Origin: Parasitella parasitica
Lineage: Eukaryota; Mucoromycota; Mucoromycetes; Mucorales; Mucoraceae
Assembly: GCA_025201805.1 (NCBI GenBank)
Contig: MU619389.1
Coordinates: 1,193 to 53,982, forward strand
Reading direction: 5' to 3'
DNA: 52,790 nt
Position numbers and translations under genes: made by a program. The notes beneath the pieces were generated by a model. It did not search any database. It was given only the letters and a program-made list of their open reading frames with translations, and was not told the DNA's origin. Positions 9,787 through 21,769 of the stretch are shown in pieces (positions within the stretch are counted from its first letter, which is position 1; every line of letters starts with the position of its first letter).

Positions 9787-10704
9787 ATGCCACCTAAGCC
9801 GGATGTACGCCGCTTACTGAAAAAGCAACAGCAAGAACGAAATAAGGTCGCTAAAGTAACACATCCGTTTGCTAAATATGATCCGACAGGACGTCTTGTA
9901 TGCGTTGTATGTAACTCGAACGTAAAGTCAGAGGCTCTTTGGCAAGCGCATTTAGGGTCTCAACTACACCGCGATAATATGCAAAAGTTAAAGGAACTCA
10001 AGCAACAGCAATTAAAACGTCGTGCAACTTCACCGCCGCCGCTGGCATCATCATCATCATCTTCTACGCAGCAATCTGAAAACAAACGGATACGACTCGA
10101 GGACGAACAAGAGGGACAAGACATCGAAATAAGCGATGATGGCGATTCGAGTGACGAACAAGAGGATGAAGAAATGGACCTACCTGCAGACTTCTTTGAC
10201 AAACAAGAAGAGGAAGAAGTATCCAAGGAGACAGAGGATACTCCCACTCAAGATGCGCTCCCGTCTGGATTTTTTGATGATCCTGAAGAGGAAGCACGCG
10301 TCCAAGGTACGCTTCCACCTGAAGAACAGGCCAAAGCAGACTTGGCAAGAGATGTCGAAATGTTTAACAAGGCTATGATGGATGTTGCTGAAGAGTCTAT
10401 GCAAGCGCAAGAGGAAGATGACGAGACGTTTTGGGAAGAGAGACATTTTGACATTACTAGAGAACAGGTCAAATTCGACTCAAGAGTCGAAAAATTAAAA
10501 CAGTTGAGACAGACTGGCCAGACTACCATGGTGGTTGACGAGGAAGAGGATGTGGATAAGGATGACATTAAAGCAGGTCTTAAAACAAGCATAAGACAAG
10601 TGCTTAAGAGCAAGCCTGCAAAACAAGTGGAAACCTTGTTTGACGATGAAGATGAATCTGACGAGGAAGAATCTGATGATGATTGGCGTGCCCAGCAACT
10701 TTAA
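9787..10704 (+). CDS. ZNF830/CCDC16-like zinc-finger protein
   Basis: Intronless, 305 aa. A U1-type C2H2 zinc finger near residues 39-61 reads CVVCNSNVKSEALWQAHLGS followed by QLH, flanked by the conserved start (VRRLLKKQQQER) and the HPFAKYD segment. The middle is strongly acidic with Ser/Glu/Asp runs and repeated LPxGFFDD-type motifs (LPADFFDKQEE, LPSGFFDDPEE), which are typical of this family. A helical region follows (WEERHFDITREQVKFDSRV) and an acidic tail. Human ZNF830 associates with spliceosomal XAB2 complexes, so a role in pre-mRNA splicing or genome maintenance is inferred from family. The stop is 76 bp from the convergent B56 gene's stop. Confidence 0.85.
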   Translation: MPPKPDVRRLLKKQQQERNKVAKVTHPFAKYDPTGRLVCVVCNSNVKSEALWQAHLGSQLHRDNMQKLKELKQQQLKRRATSPPPLASSSSSSTQQSENKRIRLEDEQEGQDIEISDDGDSSDEQEDEEMDLPADFFDKQEEEEVSKETEDTPTQDALPSGFFDDPEEEARVQGTLPPEEQAKADLARDVEMFNKAMMDVAEESMQAQEEDDETFWEERHFDITREQVKFDSRVEKLKQLRQTGQTTMVVDEEEDVDKDDIKAGLKTSIRQVLKSKPAKQVETLFDDEDESDEEESDDDWRAQQL

Positions 10705-10780
10705 GCACCTACCACACCTACAAAATACCAACTTCATTGTACAAATAAATACTAAATTATTCAACGTTTATTTTATTCAA

Positions 10781-12953
10781 TTAAGACATGTTTAGGGATG
10801 ATGCACCAGGCGCTTGATTGAGTACCTCATCAAGACTGACATGACGAGATAACTCATTGAATACCTGTGGTTTTACAGTGTGTTAATAGATTGCTATCAA
10901 GGAATGCGGCAAGAAACTTACAGATTCATCCACTGGTATAATCGATTTACGTCTGAAAGATTGGTATTGAGTAGGTGGAACGTTAAATTGTTGCATATCT
11001 GGATGAATGTCATCTTTATGTTCTCCTGCTTGTTCAGGAACAGCTGCGTCTGGCCCATCTGCAATATCCAGTCCTTCTAGTTCATTATAGCATTCATCTA
11101 AACATATATTTTCAAGGTTAGCATATGAATTGCATCAAATTCTATGACATATACCGCTAGGACTTTCAGATATTGCAAAGTCTGAATTCGTATTGTATTC
11201 TTCTTCATAACCACTGTCCATTTTATACGGAACCTCAGCCGCCTCTTGAGATACGCTCAGTCCTTCTACCTTTTGCTGTAGACGCCTCCAATTGTCCTCT
11301 CTTTCTTTTTGAATTTTGCGCTCCAACTGTCTTTGGTTCTTGTATTCGTTGGCACATTCGTCAAATAAGGCTGCATCAATATCGATGCAAAGCTTCAAAG
11401 CAGTATACACTAGACTAAGGATTGTTCTAATGATAGCGGTTAGTTGCCAGCCTTTCACGATCTTTGGAAAAACGACACTTACTTGTTCCAGTGGGTTTTG
11501 GATGTCTTGTACAAAGTGGGGAATATCAAGGGCATTATCACCCTGATATTTTCAGCCATCAAACTGACAATGTAGTCATTATTCCAATAGTACAATGCTC
11601 TTTCTGACACTTGAAAGTGGGAACTGGCAACACACTGGCTCAATTTAGTGAAGAGAGGGACCATGATCGTCTGGAATTCAGGCACGTCGACGATATCGAG
11701 GATCTCTTCGATTTCGTTCAAAAACATGACCTCCTTTGAACTATTCACTTTTGGCCAGTATCGGAAAAGCCCGGTAACGACCTGTGGCGAAACACACACG
11801 GACATTAGTCAATGGGATTCGGTACATGACACATTTGCGCGCACACCAACATACCTCAGAGGTTAGACTTCTGTCTTTTTCCAAAAACTGAACCACACAG
11901 TACGCCAACTGAGGGTGATATAAGGCAAGTGATTTTGCCTTGTGCAGAGGAACTAAAACTCGAGACAAGAACAGCTTGTGCTCTTCCTTCAAGGGCAGAG
12001 CAAAGCCATTAATGATGCTTCCGAGAATTTCCAGAAATTCAGCAACACCATTGTGTCTTTCAGTCTCATAGATGAATTGAAAAAATATATTGTTGATGGA
12101 TCGTCGGATGAAAGCGCGAAGGTTTAGAAACTTTCCGTATATTCGGTGCAACGTTGTCTTTAAGTAATCGCGTTCTCTAGGATCTTCCGAGTCAAAAAGG
12201 TCCAATAACTATGAGGCCCCACCCGTTTAGTGAGTGCAAGCAACCACTTAACCAATGTATTGTAAAATGCCTACCTGGTGAATAAACTTGTGGTCGATAT
12301 GCTTCTTTGCAAAACTGATGTTGAATTCAGGTGACTCTAGGAACCTCAAAAAGAATTCGTACACGGTTTGTAAATGAGGCCAAGCTAGTTCCAAAACAGG
12401 TTCATCCTCCTCGGGATCGAATGCGTCACCAACAGGGTTAACTTGAGGGGGGATAGGGCGAAACAAATTAATACCAAACTAAGGAGGGGAGGGAGGGAGA
12501 GGGGTAAGTTGTGAATTAATGTGCACATTGCGCATACGCATCATACCATATCGATGATCTCTGGGTAAACATTTTCGGCCAAAACGCCTCTATTCATGGA
12601 GATGTGATCCAGGATTTCTTGTAAAGTTTGACGTTTAATCTCCTTCTCCCGCAGTTCAGCGGAGGCGTCGCTGAAATCAAACACTACTTTGCACTGTTTG
12701 ATCTTTTTGATGAACAGATCAGGATGCATATGGCTGGGGACTTCGCGGAAAGCGGGTGTGGGCTCGAGTTGCACTTTTTCGGTGACATAGAATCTTGAAG
12801 ACTTTTGCCTGCGGGGAGCTTTGCTGATTGGGATTTGATCTATGGGGGCGTTCTTTAAACGATGGTGCAAAGGACCTGTCTTGGGAACATCTCTATCTCC
12901 AGGTTTGACATGAGGATTGTTATGCATGAAAGAAACGTTGTTGTTCAACCGAT

Positions 12954-12994
<41 letters not shown>

Positions 12995-13142
12995 TGTTGT
13001 GACTTTAATACAATAAGATTAACTCCTTAATTTCGCTTTTGTCAATTACATTTAAACTTACTAGATCCATCAAACTTGAGGAATCCATTATGATATTGGG
13101 CTTTGGTGAGTCTGGAGGCATCGTTGCTGGGTTTTTAATCAT
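10781..13142 (-). CDS. PP2A B56 (B') regulatory subunit, Rts1-like
   Basis: Eight exons, complement(10781..10864, 10922..11097, 11155..11426, 11483..11781, 11855..12208, 12275..12478, 12547..13002, 13062..13142), give 641 aa. The N-terminus is disordered with about 13 glutamines (12958-13000, CAG/CAA repeat). The HEAT-like B56 domain (about 140-530) carries hallmark stretches such as [38 protein letters not shown] and HYWNNDY-like [11 protein letters not shown]. The C-terminal tail after [14 protein letters not shown] is acidic and ends NMS. The subunit directs PP2A to LxxIxE-bearing substrates. In yeast Rts1 this governs cell size, chromosome cohesion at the centromere and stress responses. 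An N-terminal poly-Q is also a feature of Rts1. The gene is divergent from the kinase gene at 13757. Confidence 0.92.
12958..13000 (-). repeat. CAG/CAA triplet repeat coding poly-glutamine
   Basis: An interrupted CTG run on the plus strand encodes about 13 glutamines at the beginning of exon 2 of the B56 gene. Length variation between strains is likely for such a tract. Confidence 0.85.
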
Positions 13143-13756
13143 GGCTTCACTAGTCTCTGCAGGCGGTGTATATTCTCAGTTTTAATTGTTCTAGTAAGCT
13201 ACAATGCAGAAAAGAGTAAGGAAGGTGAACATTTTGGCGCAAAAAGTCAATAAAAAGGAATCGTCAGAAGGGATAGAGCTTGTTTCCATCTCTTGGTCAT
13301 TTACTATATTTTTTTTTGATGGCATATGTGTGTGTATGTGTGTATGTGTGTGTGTATGTGTGTTTGTATGTGTATGTCAATTACAGTGATCGCGTTGTGG
13401 GCAAATGCGTGTGGAGTATAAAAAAAACAAGAATGAAAATGCAACTTACATGAGTGATAAATGTCCTGTTTTTTTTTCTCTAAATCATACAAAAAGAACA
13501 GATCCTATATAGCCAACAAGCTGCTTAATCGACAAGATAAGGAAAAGAAAAAGAAAGAAGACGAAGGAAAGAAGAAAGGAAAAAAAAACAAGGAGAACGC
13601 AAATGTGGTACCTCATTTTGTTATTTCAATTGATCCAATCACGTCTACAAAGCTTAAATTGACTGCTTGCTTTTGCTTCATTACTACTTTACTCCTCAGC
13701 AACAAGTGCTGTCTTGCAGGTTTCCTCTTTCGATATTGGTCGCGTCGAGCAGAATC
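13143..13756. promoter_or_regulatory. Divergent intergenic region with TG repeat
   Basis: This 614-bp segment lies between the divergent start codons of the B56 subunit and the PfkB kinase. It contains a TG/TATG microsatellite (13322-13376) and an AAG-rich purine tract (13540-13600). A long plus-strand frame through it has no family resemblance and is treated as chance. Confidence 0.45.
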
Positions 13757-15203
13757 ATGTCTAGTAAGCCAGTCAGTGTGTATGCAAATTGGTCTTTCGC
13801 ATGCCTTGTGCGCTAATCCTCAGTTTTTAGTTGTTGGTTATTGGAGGTATAGCTCTCGATATTACTGCCACTGTCGGCAAGTCATTGACATCATCCATCT
13901 TGCATACATCAACTCCTGGTCACGTCAAGCAAAGTTTGGGCGGTGTTGGTCGTAATGTAGCCGAGGCTGCTGGGAGAACAGGTGCCAATGTTAAATTGGT
14001 ATCCGTTGTTGGCGATGATCTCGCTGGTGAATCCGTAAAACAAGGATTAAAATCACTCTCCATGGTAGTATAAATATGCATTAGTTGTCGCACATATAAT
14101 TTGACTTTTATTGTAGAATACAGAATACATTCAGACGCTTTTGAATCAGCCGACAGCTGTATGTAATTACACGAGTAGAGGGAGAAATACCACAGCTCAT
14201 GTGTTTTAGGTTTACAATGCGTTACATTCAGAAGACGGACAACTAGTGGCAGCGGTTGCTGATATGAACATTTTCGATCAAATGGACCCGTTGAAGGTAA
14301 ACTACCTGATCTTGAGTAGTGGATCTCTTTGATTTTTAGACATCGATGACTAGGTATCCTCGATAATCCAACATGAAACCCCCAATTTTGTCTGTTTTGA
14401 TGGCAATATCACATCTCAAATGATGAAAACAATTGCGGCCACATGCCAGGCACTTGCTATCCCTGGTAACGTAGACTCTGCTGTGCCATATATTGTAGGG
14501 TCTGACTAGACTGATAAAACATATATAGCCTTATTTGAACCAACATCTGTGCCGAAATCATTGAAACTCTTTGAATTTGCAGAGACAACGATTGCACAGG
14601 CTGTCAAGTACACTTCGCCGAATCAATTTGAGCTTGAAGCCATGTGTGATGCCATTACAGCCAGCCCCGTCTTGTCCAAAACGCTGCAAAAAGGGAGCAA
14701 AATAACTGACCCTATCCAACTGAAAAGTAAAAGAGCCTTGGAAGCATTACAGTGCTGCAATTTTCTAATCAACATTTACTCGGCACATTTAGATGCGCCA
14801 AAGCTAGCACATTTGGCCTTGCCAAACGCAATGCTCCTGTCTCAATTTATTCCAAATGTGATCACAAAGCTTGGAGAAGAAGGCTGTTTGTACGTCGCTA
14901 AGGACGCCAGAGTTGAATACTTTGCTCCAGAGTTTATCCAGCGTAATGAAATTGTGAATGTAACAGGTGCTGGCGACTGGTAACGTCGACTTTTATAGAA
15001 GCATGATTTGCTCAAATTACTCACCGCATATATGGCGTAGCTTTGTCGGTACCTTGATAGCCAATTTGCAGAAACATGCCCATGCAGACATGTCTAATGA
15101 TGTACTGAAATCCATCATTCGCAACTCGCAGATGGCATCGATACGAACACTGAAATCAAGTAAAGCAGTTGGCGATAGCATTTCCTCCGACTTGCTGTTG
15201 TAA
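13757..15203 (+). CDS. PfkB-family carbohydrate kinase, pseudouridine-kinase-like
   Basis: Seven exons, join(13757..13777, 13831..14064, 14117..14158, 14210..14296, 14354..14465, 14529..14979, 15041..15203), give 369 aa. The N-terminal PfkB signature is visible as VIGGIALDITA and GGVGRNVAEAAGR. The C-terminal signature is VNVTGAGDCFVGTLIANL, where the aspartate of GAGD is the catalytic base; that motif is split by a 61-nt intron. Overall pattern (PGHVKQSLGGVGRN) resembles pseudouridine kinases, which phosphorylate pseudouridine from RNA turnover. In many fungi this domain is fused behind a pseudouridine-5-phosphate glycosidase; here only a seven-residue leader precedes the kinase. Other ribokinase-type sugars cannot be excluded. 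The short first exon and its GTGTAT donor are the least certain part. Confidence 0.8.
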
Positions 15204-15360
15204 ATAAAATTACCCCGCCCCCCTGACAAGAATACCTATGAAGTTTCCCCATCCATTAAAAGCATTGATGGATTGCAGACGGATAAATGTTTATAACTGT
15301 GACTGAATTAACCATTTCCCCGGGGTTCACTGTTCATCCTTTGGGGGGAAGGGGCTCTCA

Positions 15361-15370
15361 CTATATAAAG
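15361..15370 (+). promoter_or_regulatory. TATA box of malate dehydrogenase
   Basis: CTATATAAAG lies 65-74 bases before the ATG at 15435, after a GC-rich GGGGGAAGGGGCTC segment. Spacing and sequence fit a strong core promoter for a highly expressed gene. Confidence 0.65.
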
Positions 15371-15434
15371 AGGGGCAATGGCTGCCAGAACCCCGCGTTT
15401 TCTCTTCTGTTTATCATTTTTTCTTTCCATCAAC

Positions 15435-16524
15435 ATGCTTGCTACTTCTCGTCTCTTCACCTCTGTTGCCGCTAAGCGTGCTTTCTCTACCTCTGCTGCC
15501 AACCTCTCCAAGGTCGCTGTCCTCGGTGCTGCTGGTGGCATTGGCCAACCTTTGTCTTTGCTGCTGAAGGAAAACCCTCATGTCACCCACCTTGCTCTTT
15601 ACGACATCGTCAACACTCCTGGCGTCGCCGCTGATATTGGTCACATCAACACCAACTCCAAGGTTACTGGCCATGTTCCCGAACAAGAAGGTTTGAAGGC
15701 TGCCCTTGAAGATGCTCATCTCGTTGTCATCCCTGCTGGTGTCCCCCGTAAGCCTGGAATGACCCGCGATGATTTGTTCAACACCAATGCCTCCATTGTT
15801 CGTGATCTCGCCACTGCTGCTGCCAAGTAAGTACATTCATATATGACAAATTGGGTTAAAGGTAAATGTAAAAGAGATATTGACTTTGTGTCTACATAGG
15901 CACTGTCCTAATGCTCATTTCCTCATCATCTCCAACCCTGTCAACTCCACTGTCCCCATCTTTGCTGAGACTTTAAAGAAGGCTGGCGTCTTCAACCCCA
16001 AGCGTCTCTATGGTGTTACCACCCTTGATGTCGTCCGTGCTTCTCGTTTCGTTGCTGAGGTCAAGAACCTTGACCCCAAGGATGTCAAGGTTACTGTTGT
16101 TGGTGGTCACTCTGGTGTCACTATCGTCCCTCTCCTCTCTCAAACCGGTCTTAAGTTCACCAAGGAAGAGCTCGATTCTTTGACCCACCGTATCCAATTC
16201 GGTGGCGATGAAGTTGTCCAAGCCAAGAACGGTACTGGTTCTGCCACCCTTTCCATGGCCTATGCTGGTGCTCGCATGGCCAACTCTGTTTTGGAGGCTA
16301 CCGTTGCTGGTAAGAAGGGTATTGTTGAGCCCTCTTTCGTCAAGTCTGATGTCTTTGCCAAGGATGGTGTTGAGTATTTCTCTACCAACATTGAGCTCGG
16401 TCCTGAGGGTGTCGAGAAGATCAACGGTCTCGGTGAGATCTCTGATTACGAAAAGGAGCTTATCTCCAAGGCTGTTCCTGAATTGAAGAAGAACATTGTC
16501 AAGGGCAACGACTTTGTCCAATAA
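15435..16524 (+). CDS. mdh: Mitochondrial malate dehydrogenase
   Basis: Exons join(15435..15826, 15900..16524) give 338 aa. It interconverts malate and oxaloacetate with NAD in the TCA cycle and malate-aspartate shuttle. The first 20 or so residues ([20 protein letters not shown]) form an Arg/Ser-rich mitochondrial presequence. The Rossmann loop is [11 protein letters not shown]. Substrate-loop arginines lie in [17 protein letters not shown]. The second substrate arginine and catalytic aspartate lie in [11 protein letters not shown], and the catalytic histidine in VVGGHSG. Length is normal for mitochondrial MDH. Codon use is strongly biased to C-ending codons, unlike neighbours, indicating high expression. 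An in-frame ATG at 15378 would add 19 residues but lies close to the TATA box; the ATG at 15435 directly starts a good presequence. Confidence 0.96.
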
Positions 16525-17276
16525 ATTGTTTAGTATATATGTATTCATATAATTACCAGCACCATCTATTTCCCTTAACCCCACCCTCGCCCACTCTCAG
16601 TAGTGTAATATATATAAAATCCAAAAATTATATTTGATTTTCACATCCTTGTATTAAATAAAATTCTCTAAAAATCATAAACCTTGTTGATTTGGGCTAT
16701 TTGTGAATAATATATACAGGTTATACGATATATATCTACTGCATTACACCATTATATTATACGGATGATTGCGGGGTAGATTCAATTAGGATAATCTAAT
16801 CATATTTTACCTTTTTACAACAAAAAACCTTATTCATCTTTTATCTATGGGGGGCACAAATGTGATACAATAGATTATTTTACGTCATATGAAAACTCGA
16901 AAGAAGATTCTCGTTTAAACCTTGAAAATGCGTATTACTTTCATACAAACATATACTATCTTTATAATTGTTGATTTGCAGCGATCATTTCATGAATAGT
17001 AGTCCATACTTCTTTATCTGTCTTACTTTCCTTTGGTCTTTATAAAAGAAACTAGATTAGATCGACACGTGTCAACAAGTATCTTGGAAACTTATGTGTC
17101 TTTCATCATCTCGTTTTCAGATGATCCAAATACCAAAGCAAATCTTTGTTTCTAAAGTGTAAATAACTGATCTTGACCAACAAAGTTTGTTTTCAACAAC
17201 AAAGTTGCTAAAACGCGGTTTTTTGGTAGAAGCAATGTAGTTTTCCAATTCTATTTATGTTGGTTTACTTTAAGTA
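16525..17276. other. AT-rich intergenic stretch before the assembly gap
   Basis: No complete gene. A minus-strand tail at about 16962-17030 reads KTDKEVWTTIHEMIAANQQL then stop and looks protein-like. A preceding stretch (NKDLLWYLDHLKTR, near 17115-17160) could join it, but no GT donor fits. It could be the 3' end of a gene whose body is in the gap. Confidence 0.3.
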
Positions 17277-17752
17277 NNNNNNNNNNNNNNNNNNNNNNNN
17301 NNNNNNNNNNNNNNNNNNNNNNNNNNNNNNNNNNNNNNNNNNNNNNNNNNNNNNNNNNNNNNNNNNNNNNNNNNNNNNNNNNNNNNNNNNNNNNNNNNNN
17401 NNNNNNNNNNNNNNNNNNNNNNNNNNNNNNNNNNNNNNNNNNNNNNNNNNNNNNNNNNNNNNNNNNNNNNNNNNNNNNNNNNNNNNNNNNNNNNNNNNNN
17501 NNNNNNNNNNNNNNNNNNNNNNNNNNNNNNNNNNNNNNNNNNNNNNNNNNNNNNNNNNNNNNNNNNNNNNNNNNNNNNNNNNNNNNNNNNNNNNNNNNNN
17601 NNNNNNNNNNNNNNNNNNNNNNNNNNNNNNNNNNNNNNNNNNNNNNNNNNNNNNNNNNNNNNNNNNNNNNNNNNNNNNNNNNNNNNNNNNNNNNNNNNNN
17701 NNNNNNNNNNNNNNNNNNNNNNNNNNNNNNNNNNNNNNNNNNNNNNNNNNNN
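17277..17752. other. Assembly gap (476 N)
   Basis: A run of unknown bases. It is followed by a long A run (17785-17806), a likely cause of the break. The 3' half of the cyanate hydratase gene should lie in or across it. Confidence 1.
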
Positions 17753-17900
17753 TATTTTATTATTTGAATTCCTAACTATACATGAAAAAAAAAAAAAAAA
17801 AAAAAAGTGTGTGAGAAGATATTAATCTTTTCTTTGCATAATCCTGATGAGCATTCGTGCGCCACACCTTCGCACACACACACCTATACAATCAACTTAC

Positions 17901-18222
17901 CCTCCTCTGGATGGGAAGTAATGCTCTCCCATTTCCTCATCCAAATGTTGCGTTGGTATATTTAGCAAGGCAGTTAATTTATTGATTTGCTCTTTCGTTG
18001 GTTTGGCCTAGATTTCTTTTGTTTTAATATGTATGCGATATGAAAAATGTTCATTGGCCTTATGGTACCTGTCCATAAAATATACTTGCTGCATACACTT
18101 CATCAACGCCTAGTTCCTGTCCAATTTTCTCAAAGCTGTGCGTGTTGCATGAGTAACAAGGCACATCCCTGAGCCTGATTTGTATTTTACCTCAACTTTC
18201 TAGAAGCTTTCGCTTGAAACAT
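17901..18222 (-). CDS. cynS: Cyanate hydratase (cyanase), partial
   Basis: Three exons are visible, complement(17901..18007, 18069..18135, 18191..18222). They encode the helical N-terminal domain: QAKASRKLSFEKIGQELG, then VDEVYAASIFYGQAKPT, then LTALLNIPTQ and EHYFPSRG. This is the DNA-binding-like helix bundle of cyanases, which convert cyanate and bicarbonate to ammonia and CO2. The catalytic C-terminal domain (conserved Arg, Glu and Ser) is not in readable sequence and must lie downstream, probably in the N gap at 17277-17752. The start is uncertain: the ATG at 18222 (MFQAKAS) is the minimum, but the frame stays open upstream (through LSSVQSR), so an earlier exon may supply the real N-terminus. 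Confidence 0.8.
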
Positions 18223-18697
18223 ACGAGACTGTACCGAAGAAAGTTTAGGTTCCTGCTGTGCTTGATTAGTATATAATCTATGCGTGGCATCAACGCGTCT
18301 GTCCTTACACTCATGATGAGATAAATAACTATAAGTGTAGGAAAGATTGGGAAAAATCAAGCGAATAATTCATGGCATGAACATACTTTATAAATGTGGA
18401 ATTATTGGAAAGCCGCCAACCTTTACGTTTGAATAGATGACGTTATGTACAGGCGAAACTTTCAATTATAAATGTAGCAAGCACAAATAAGTATGTAACA
18501 TAATATATACTGAATATGCGACTGTATAACAGACGATCCATAGTTTTATTTTATATACATGTTAAATAGTTTGATTAATTAGGCATGAGAAAGTAGAAAG
18601 GAAAAAGATTGGAGGTTATGCATGTACAGATAACAACCAACTAACATTTATGACTAGTAGAGAGCAGGTCAATTAAGTCGAGTAATTGTGCATCCAG

Positions 18698-20548
18698 CTA
18701 CTCTTTGTAAATGCCAGCTTCTTCATCACGCTTAATCTGCTCCTTGTCGACGACGTATTTATCCTTATAAGCCAACACCATACCCTTATTGAAAATCTCA
18801 TCCATTTCTTCCAAGGAGCGGCCTCTTGTTTCAGGTAAAAATACAAATGCAAAAAGACCCATGACAACAGCCATGGAGCCAAAGAAGAAATAGGTGCCAT
18901 AAGTAATCTTGGCAATCATGATTGGGGTGACTTTGGCGATTGTTGCGTTCATAGCCCAATTGAAGGCAGTGGTGAGTGAAAGAGCCATAGCGCGGATACG
19001 GGTAGGGTAAATTTCAGAACAGACAACCCAAACGATTGGGCCCCAAGAGAATTCATATCTACATTATCAGAACGTTATAAATCAATGATAGAGGACTCAT
19101 TCCTTTGTTTCTTACCCGACAGCAAAGATATAGATACAAACCATGGCAACATAACCCTTGGCACCTACTTGGGTTCCTGCGGCAGCAGAGATCACGCCTT
19201 TATTTTCTCTTTCAATGCCTAAAATCATACCACCACAGATATAGAAAGCAACCATCATAATAACCGATCCAATCATCAATGTGCGTCTACGTCCCAACTT
19301 GGTATCAACCATGAAGAAGGAAACAAAGACAAACGCGACTTTGACGACACCTAGATAGCGGAATAGGTAAGTAGTTCACAATATATGTAATTTGCATGTT
19401 CGCTTACCATATACACCAGTTGCAAGAATCTCAGTTTCGTTACTATCAAGGCCAGTTGATTTGAAGATTTCAGGTGCGTAATAGTTCTACAGTATATAAA
19501 AGTTGAATATCTAATCGCATTGTGTCCCCTTGGTTTACACTTACAATTGCATTAGTGCCAGTCCATTGCTGGAAAATTTGAAGCATGATACCGATGAATA
19601 GTCTATGCAGATTGTTACGTTGGAACAATTCAGTCCATTTTCCTAACTTGGACTCTCTCTCAAATGCAGCAGCAGCATTGATTTCCTCAAGTTCTTCAAT
19701 AATTTCGGGGTGATCTTCAGGAAGATCTCGAAGCTTGAGTAAATTTCTCTTAACATCTTCGTCGCGGCCTTTAAGAGCCAGCCATCTCAAAGACTCTGGC
19801 AAAAAGGCCATTCCAATGAAAAGGATCCCACCAGGAGCAAGCTGAATGCCAAGAGGAACACGCCATTGAGTATTACTTACTGGAAGGTTGCGCAAACAAG
19901 CATAATCGATCCAGTAAGATATCATAATACCCAATACAATCAAGAATTGCCAGAGTGTACCTAATCGACCTCTCAACTTGCGAGGAGCAATTTCTGCAAT
20001 GTACATTGGAACTAACATGGAACAAGCACCGATACCAACTGTCATTTATGAGTTAATATTTTTTGTTGACTCAAATATAGACAGCTTGGAATACATACAA
20101 CCACCGAAGAAACGACCTGCCATCATCGTAGGAAGGTTTTGAGCAACAACTTGCAAGATTGAACCAATGATAAAGATGAATGAACTGAGGACAATAGACC
20201 ATTTACGCCCATAAGGATCTATGATTACATAAGTTGAATGGTTAAAATTTTCAGGGACACGATAGGGATCCTACCAGCCACAAAATTGATTAACAAGGCG
20301 CCAGCACAACAACCAGCTTGCAGTATAGAAACAACATCACCCTTCATAGTAGCAATAGTAGCTGCGTCTCCTTGTATGCCAAAATAAGCTGGAAAAGTCG
20401 GCATTGCAAGAACACCAGAAATGACACCTATTTTTGGATCAGTAACGTGAAACGACTATTGATCTCCGGTAATATTACCAATATCATAACCGAACAAGAA
20501 GCCACCGATGCATGAAATGGTTGTAGCAATGAGTGAAAGATGCTTCAT
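18698..20548 (-). CDS. MFS sugar/quinate-type transporter
   Basis: Seven exons, complement(18698..19058, 19116..19350, 19408..19486, 19545..20038, 20099..20218, 20275..20427, 20479..20548), give 503 aa. It has the twelve-helix pattern of the sugar porter family. Signatures seen are GGFLFGYDIGVISG (helix 1), DPYGRKW (loop 2-3), PMYIAEIAPRKLRGR (PESPR-type motif), FLPESLRWL, QQWTGTNAINYYAPEIF (helix 7 hexose-type motif), DTKLGRRR and FLPETRGRSLEEMDEIF. It should import a monosaccharide or quinate-like substrate by proton symport at the plasma membrane. Sequence flavour (IDYACLRNL, NETEILATGVYG) is nearer fungal quinate/low-affinity hexose carriers than glucose sensors, since no long C-terminal signalling tail is present. 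Exact substrate cannot be told. Confidence 0.88.
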
Positions 20549-21769
20549 TAGAATTATTTATGCTTTTTATTGTTAGAATAGATCGAATGAAGAATTATTT
20601 GCACAAGTACTGGAAAAAGGCACAAAAAAAAAGGGGGGGCGAAAGGGAGCCTTCTTTTTATACAATTTCATTTTCTTTTTTTTGGGCTATGCACAAGTAG
20701 CCCCGCATGAATTGGTAAAAACTTAATATGGATAGCATCGTAGCGCTTATATTGTACAAACAAGTGTCATATGAAGTGCAAGTACAGGCGTATTTTATTA
20801 TTTAAATATTCTCCTAAGGCTGTGTGCTCCCTGAAGCCAAAATTCCGAAATGACAGTGCCTCCACACCTTTGACTGTACTTGGTACAGAATTAAAAATGT
20901 GCAAGAACATAAAATAATAATAAAAAAAGAGCATTGTTTAATATGATTACATGTATTTATAGCAAATCTGCATGCCCATATATGGCCAGTAAGTCTATTG
21001 GTACTTGTAACAAATCTCTCAAGTCTGCATCATATTATCCATAGAACAGCGCTGCTCGTTACTATAAGGCTTTCCAACCAAAGACTACTTAGTGATACAA
21101 GAACATACAATCCAGTGTTTTTTATTCAATATCAAGTGTTCCACAAACAATCATTCTTTGGTTTTCCCACCAAATGTCTTGTGAGAAAACTTGAAATATT
21201 GGTAATTGCAGAAGTTGTCGCAAGTGTATACCAACTAACTGCAATGGGGTGAAAGACAATCATATATGTAAATCTCTTCGTTCTGGAAGAAAAAAAAAGG
21301 TCATATAAAAGCATATATGTATATCAAGTGTCAAGGTTTTTTTTTGTTATGTGTTACTCTGCAGATATTTCGATTTCACTATAAAAACAATAAAGTTTTC
21401 CTGATCCAAACTATCAGATGCCATACATCACGGTTCGTGTGTAAAAGGAAACAAACTGATCTCGTAAATGTGGCATGAGGGCATGTTAAGAACCAGAAAA
21501 TTGTCCTTCGGCGAAATACAACCAAAAAAAAAAGGTCCTATAAGTAGACACGCACAAATCGACTGAAAAAGCAACTATTGTCTGTTACGGTGCCTCCAAT
21601 GCCAATGAAAACATTTTGCGCTTTTGAACTTCTCAATTGGTGCTTTTGATAGAGCCCAATCTGCGCATTTGACTAGCTCAAGTTGCACTTTTGCGTTTTT
21701 TTGGCAATCTCAAACTAGGGCTCTTTTCTATTTTCTGTCTCACATAGCAAATAATGATCTTTAGATTTT
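20549..21769. other. Intergenic stretch upstream of the transporter
   Basis: The first 150 bases contain G and T runs likely belonging to the transporter promoter. ACAGTGCCTCCA at about 20853 and ACGGTGCCTCCA at about 21587 resemble Tc1/mariner terminal repeats, fitting the transposase relic that follows. Short open frames here have no recognisable family. Confidence 0.4.

Noticed and set aside
13461-13955. A 164-codon plus-strand frame overlapping the start of the PfkB gene
   Set aside because: It is lysine- and cysteine-rich, has no family pattern, and runs through the intron and exon 2 of the kinase in the wrong frame.
15973-16584. A 203-codon minus-strand frame opposite malate dehydrogenase
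   Set aside because: It is the antisense shadow of a C-ending-codon-biased gene; such bias keeps the opposite frame open.
17257-17775. A 172-codon frame of unknown residues
   Set aside because: It is produced by reading through the run of N and is not a gene.
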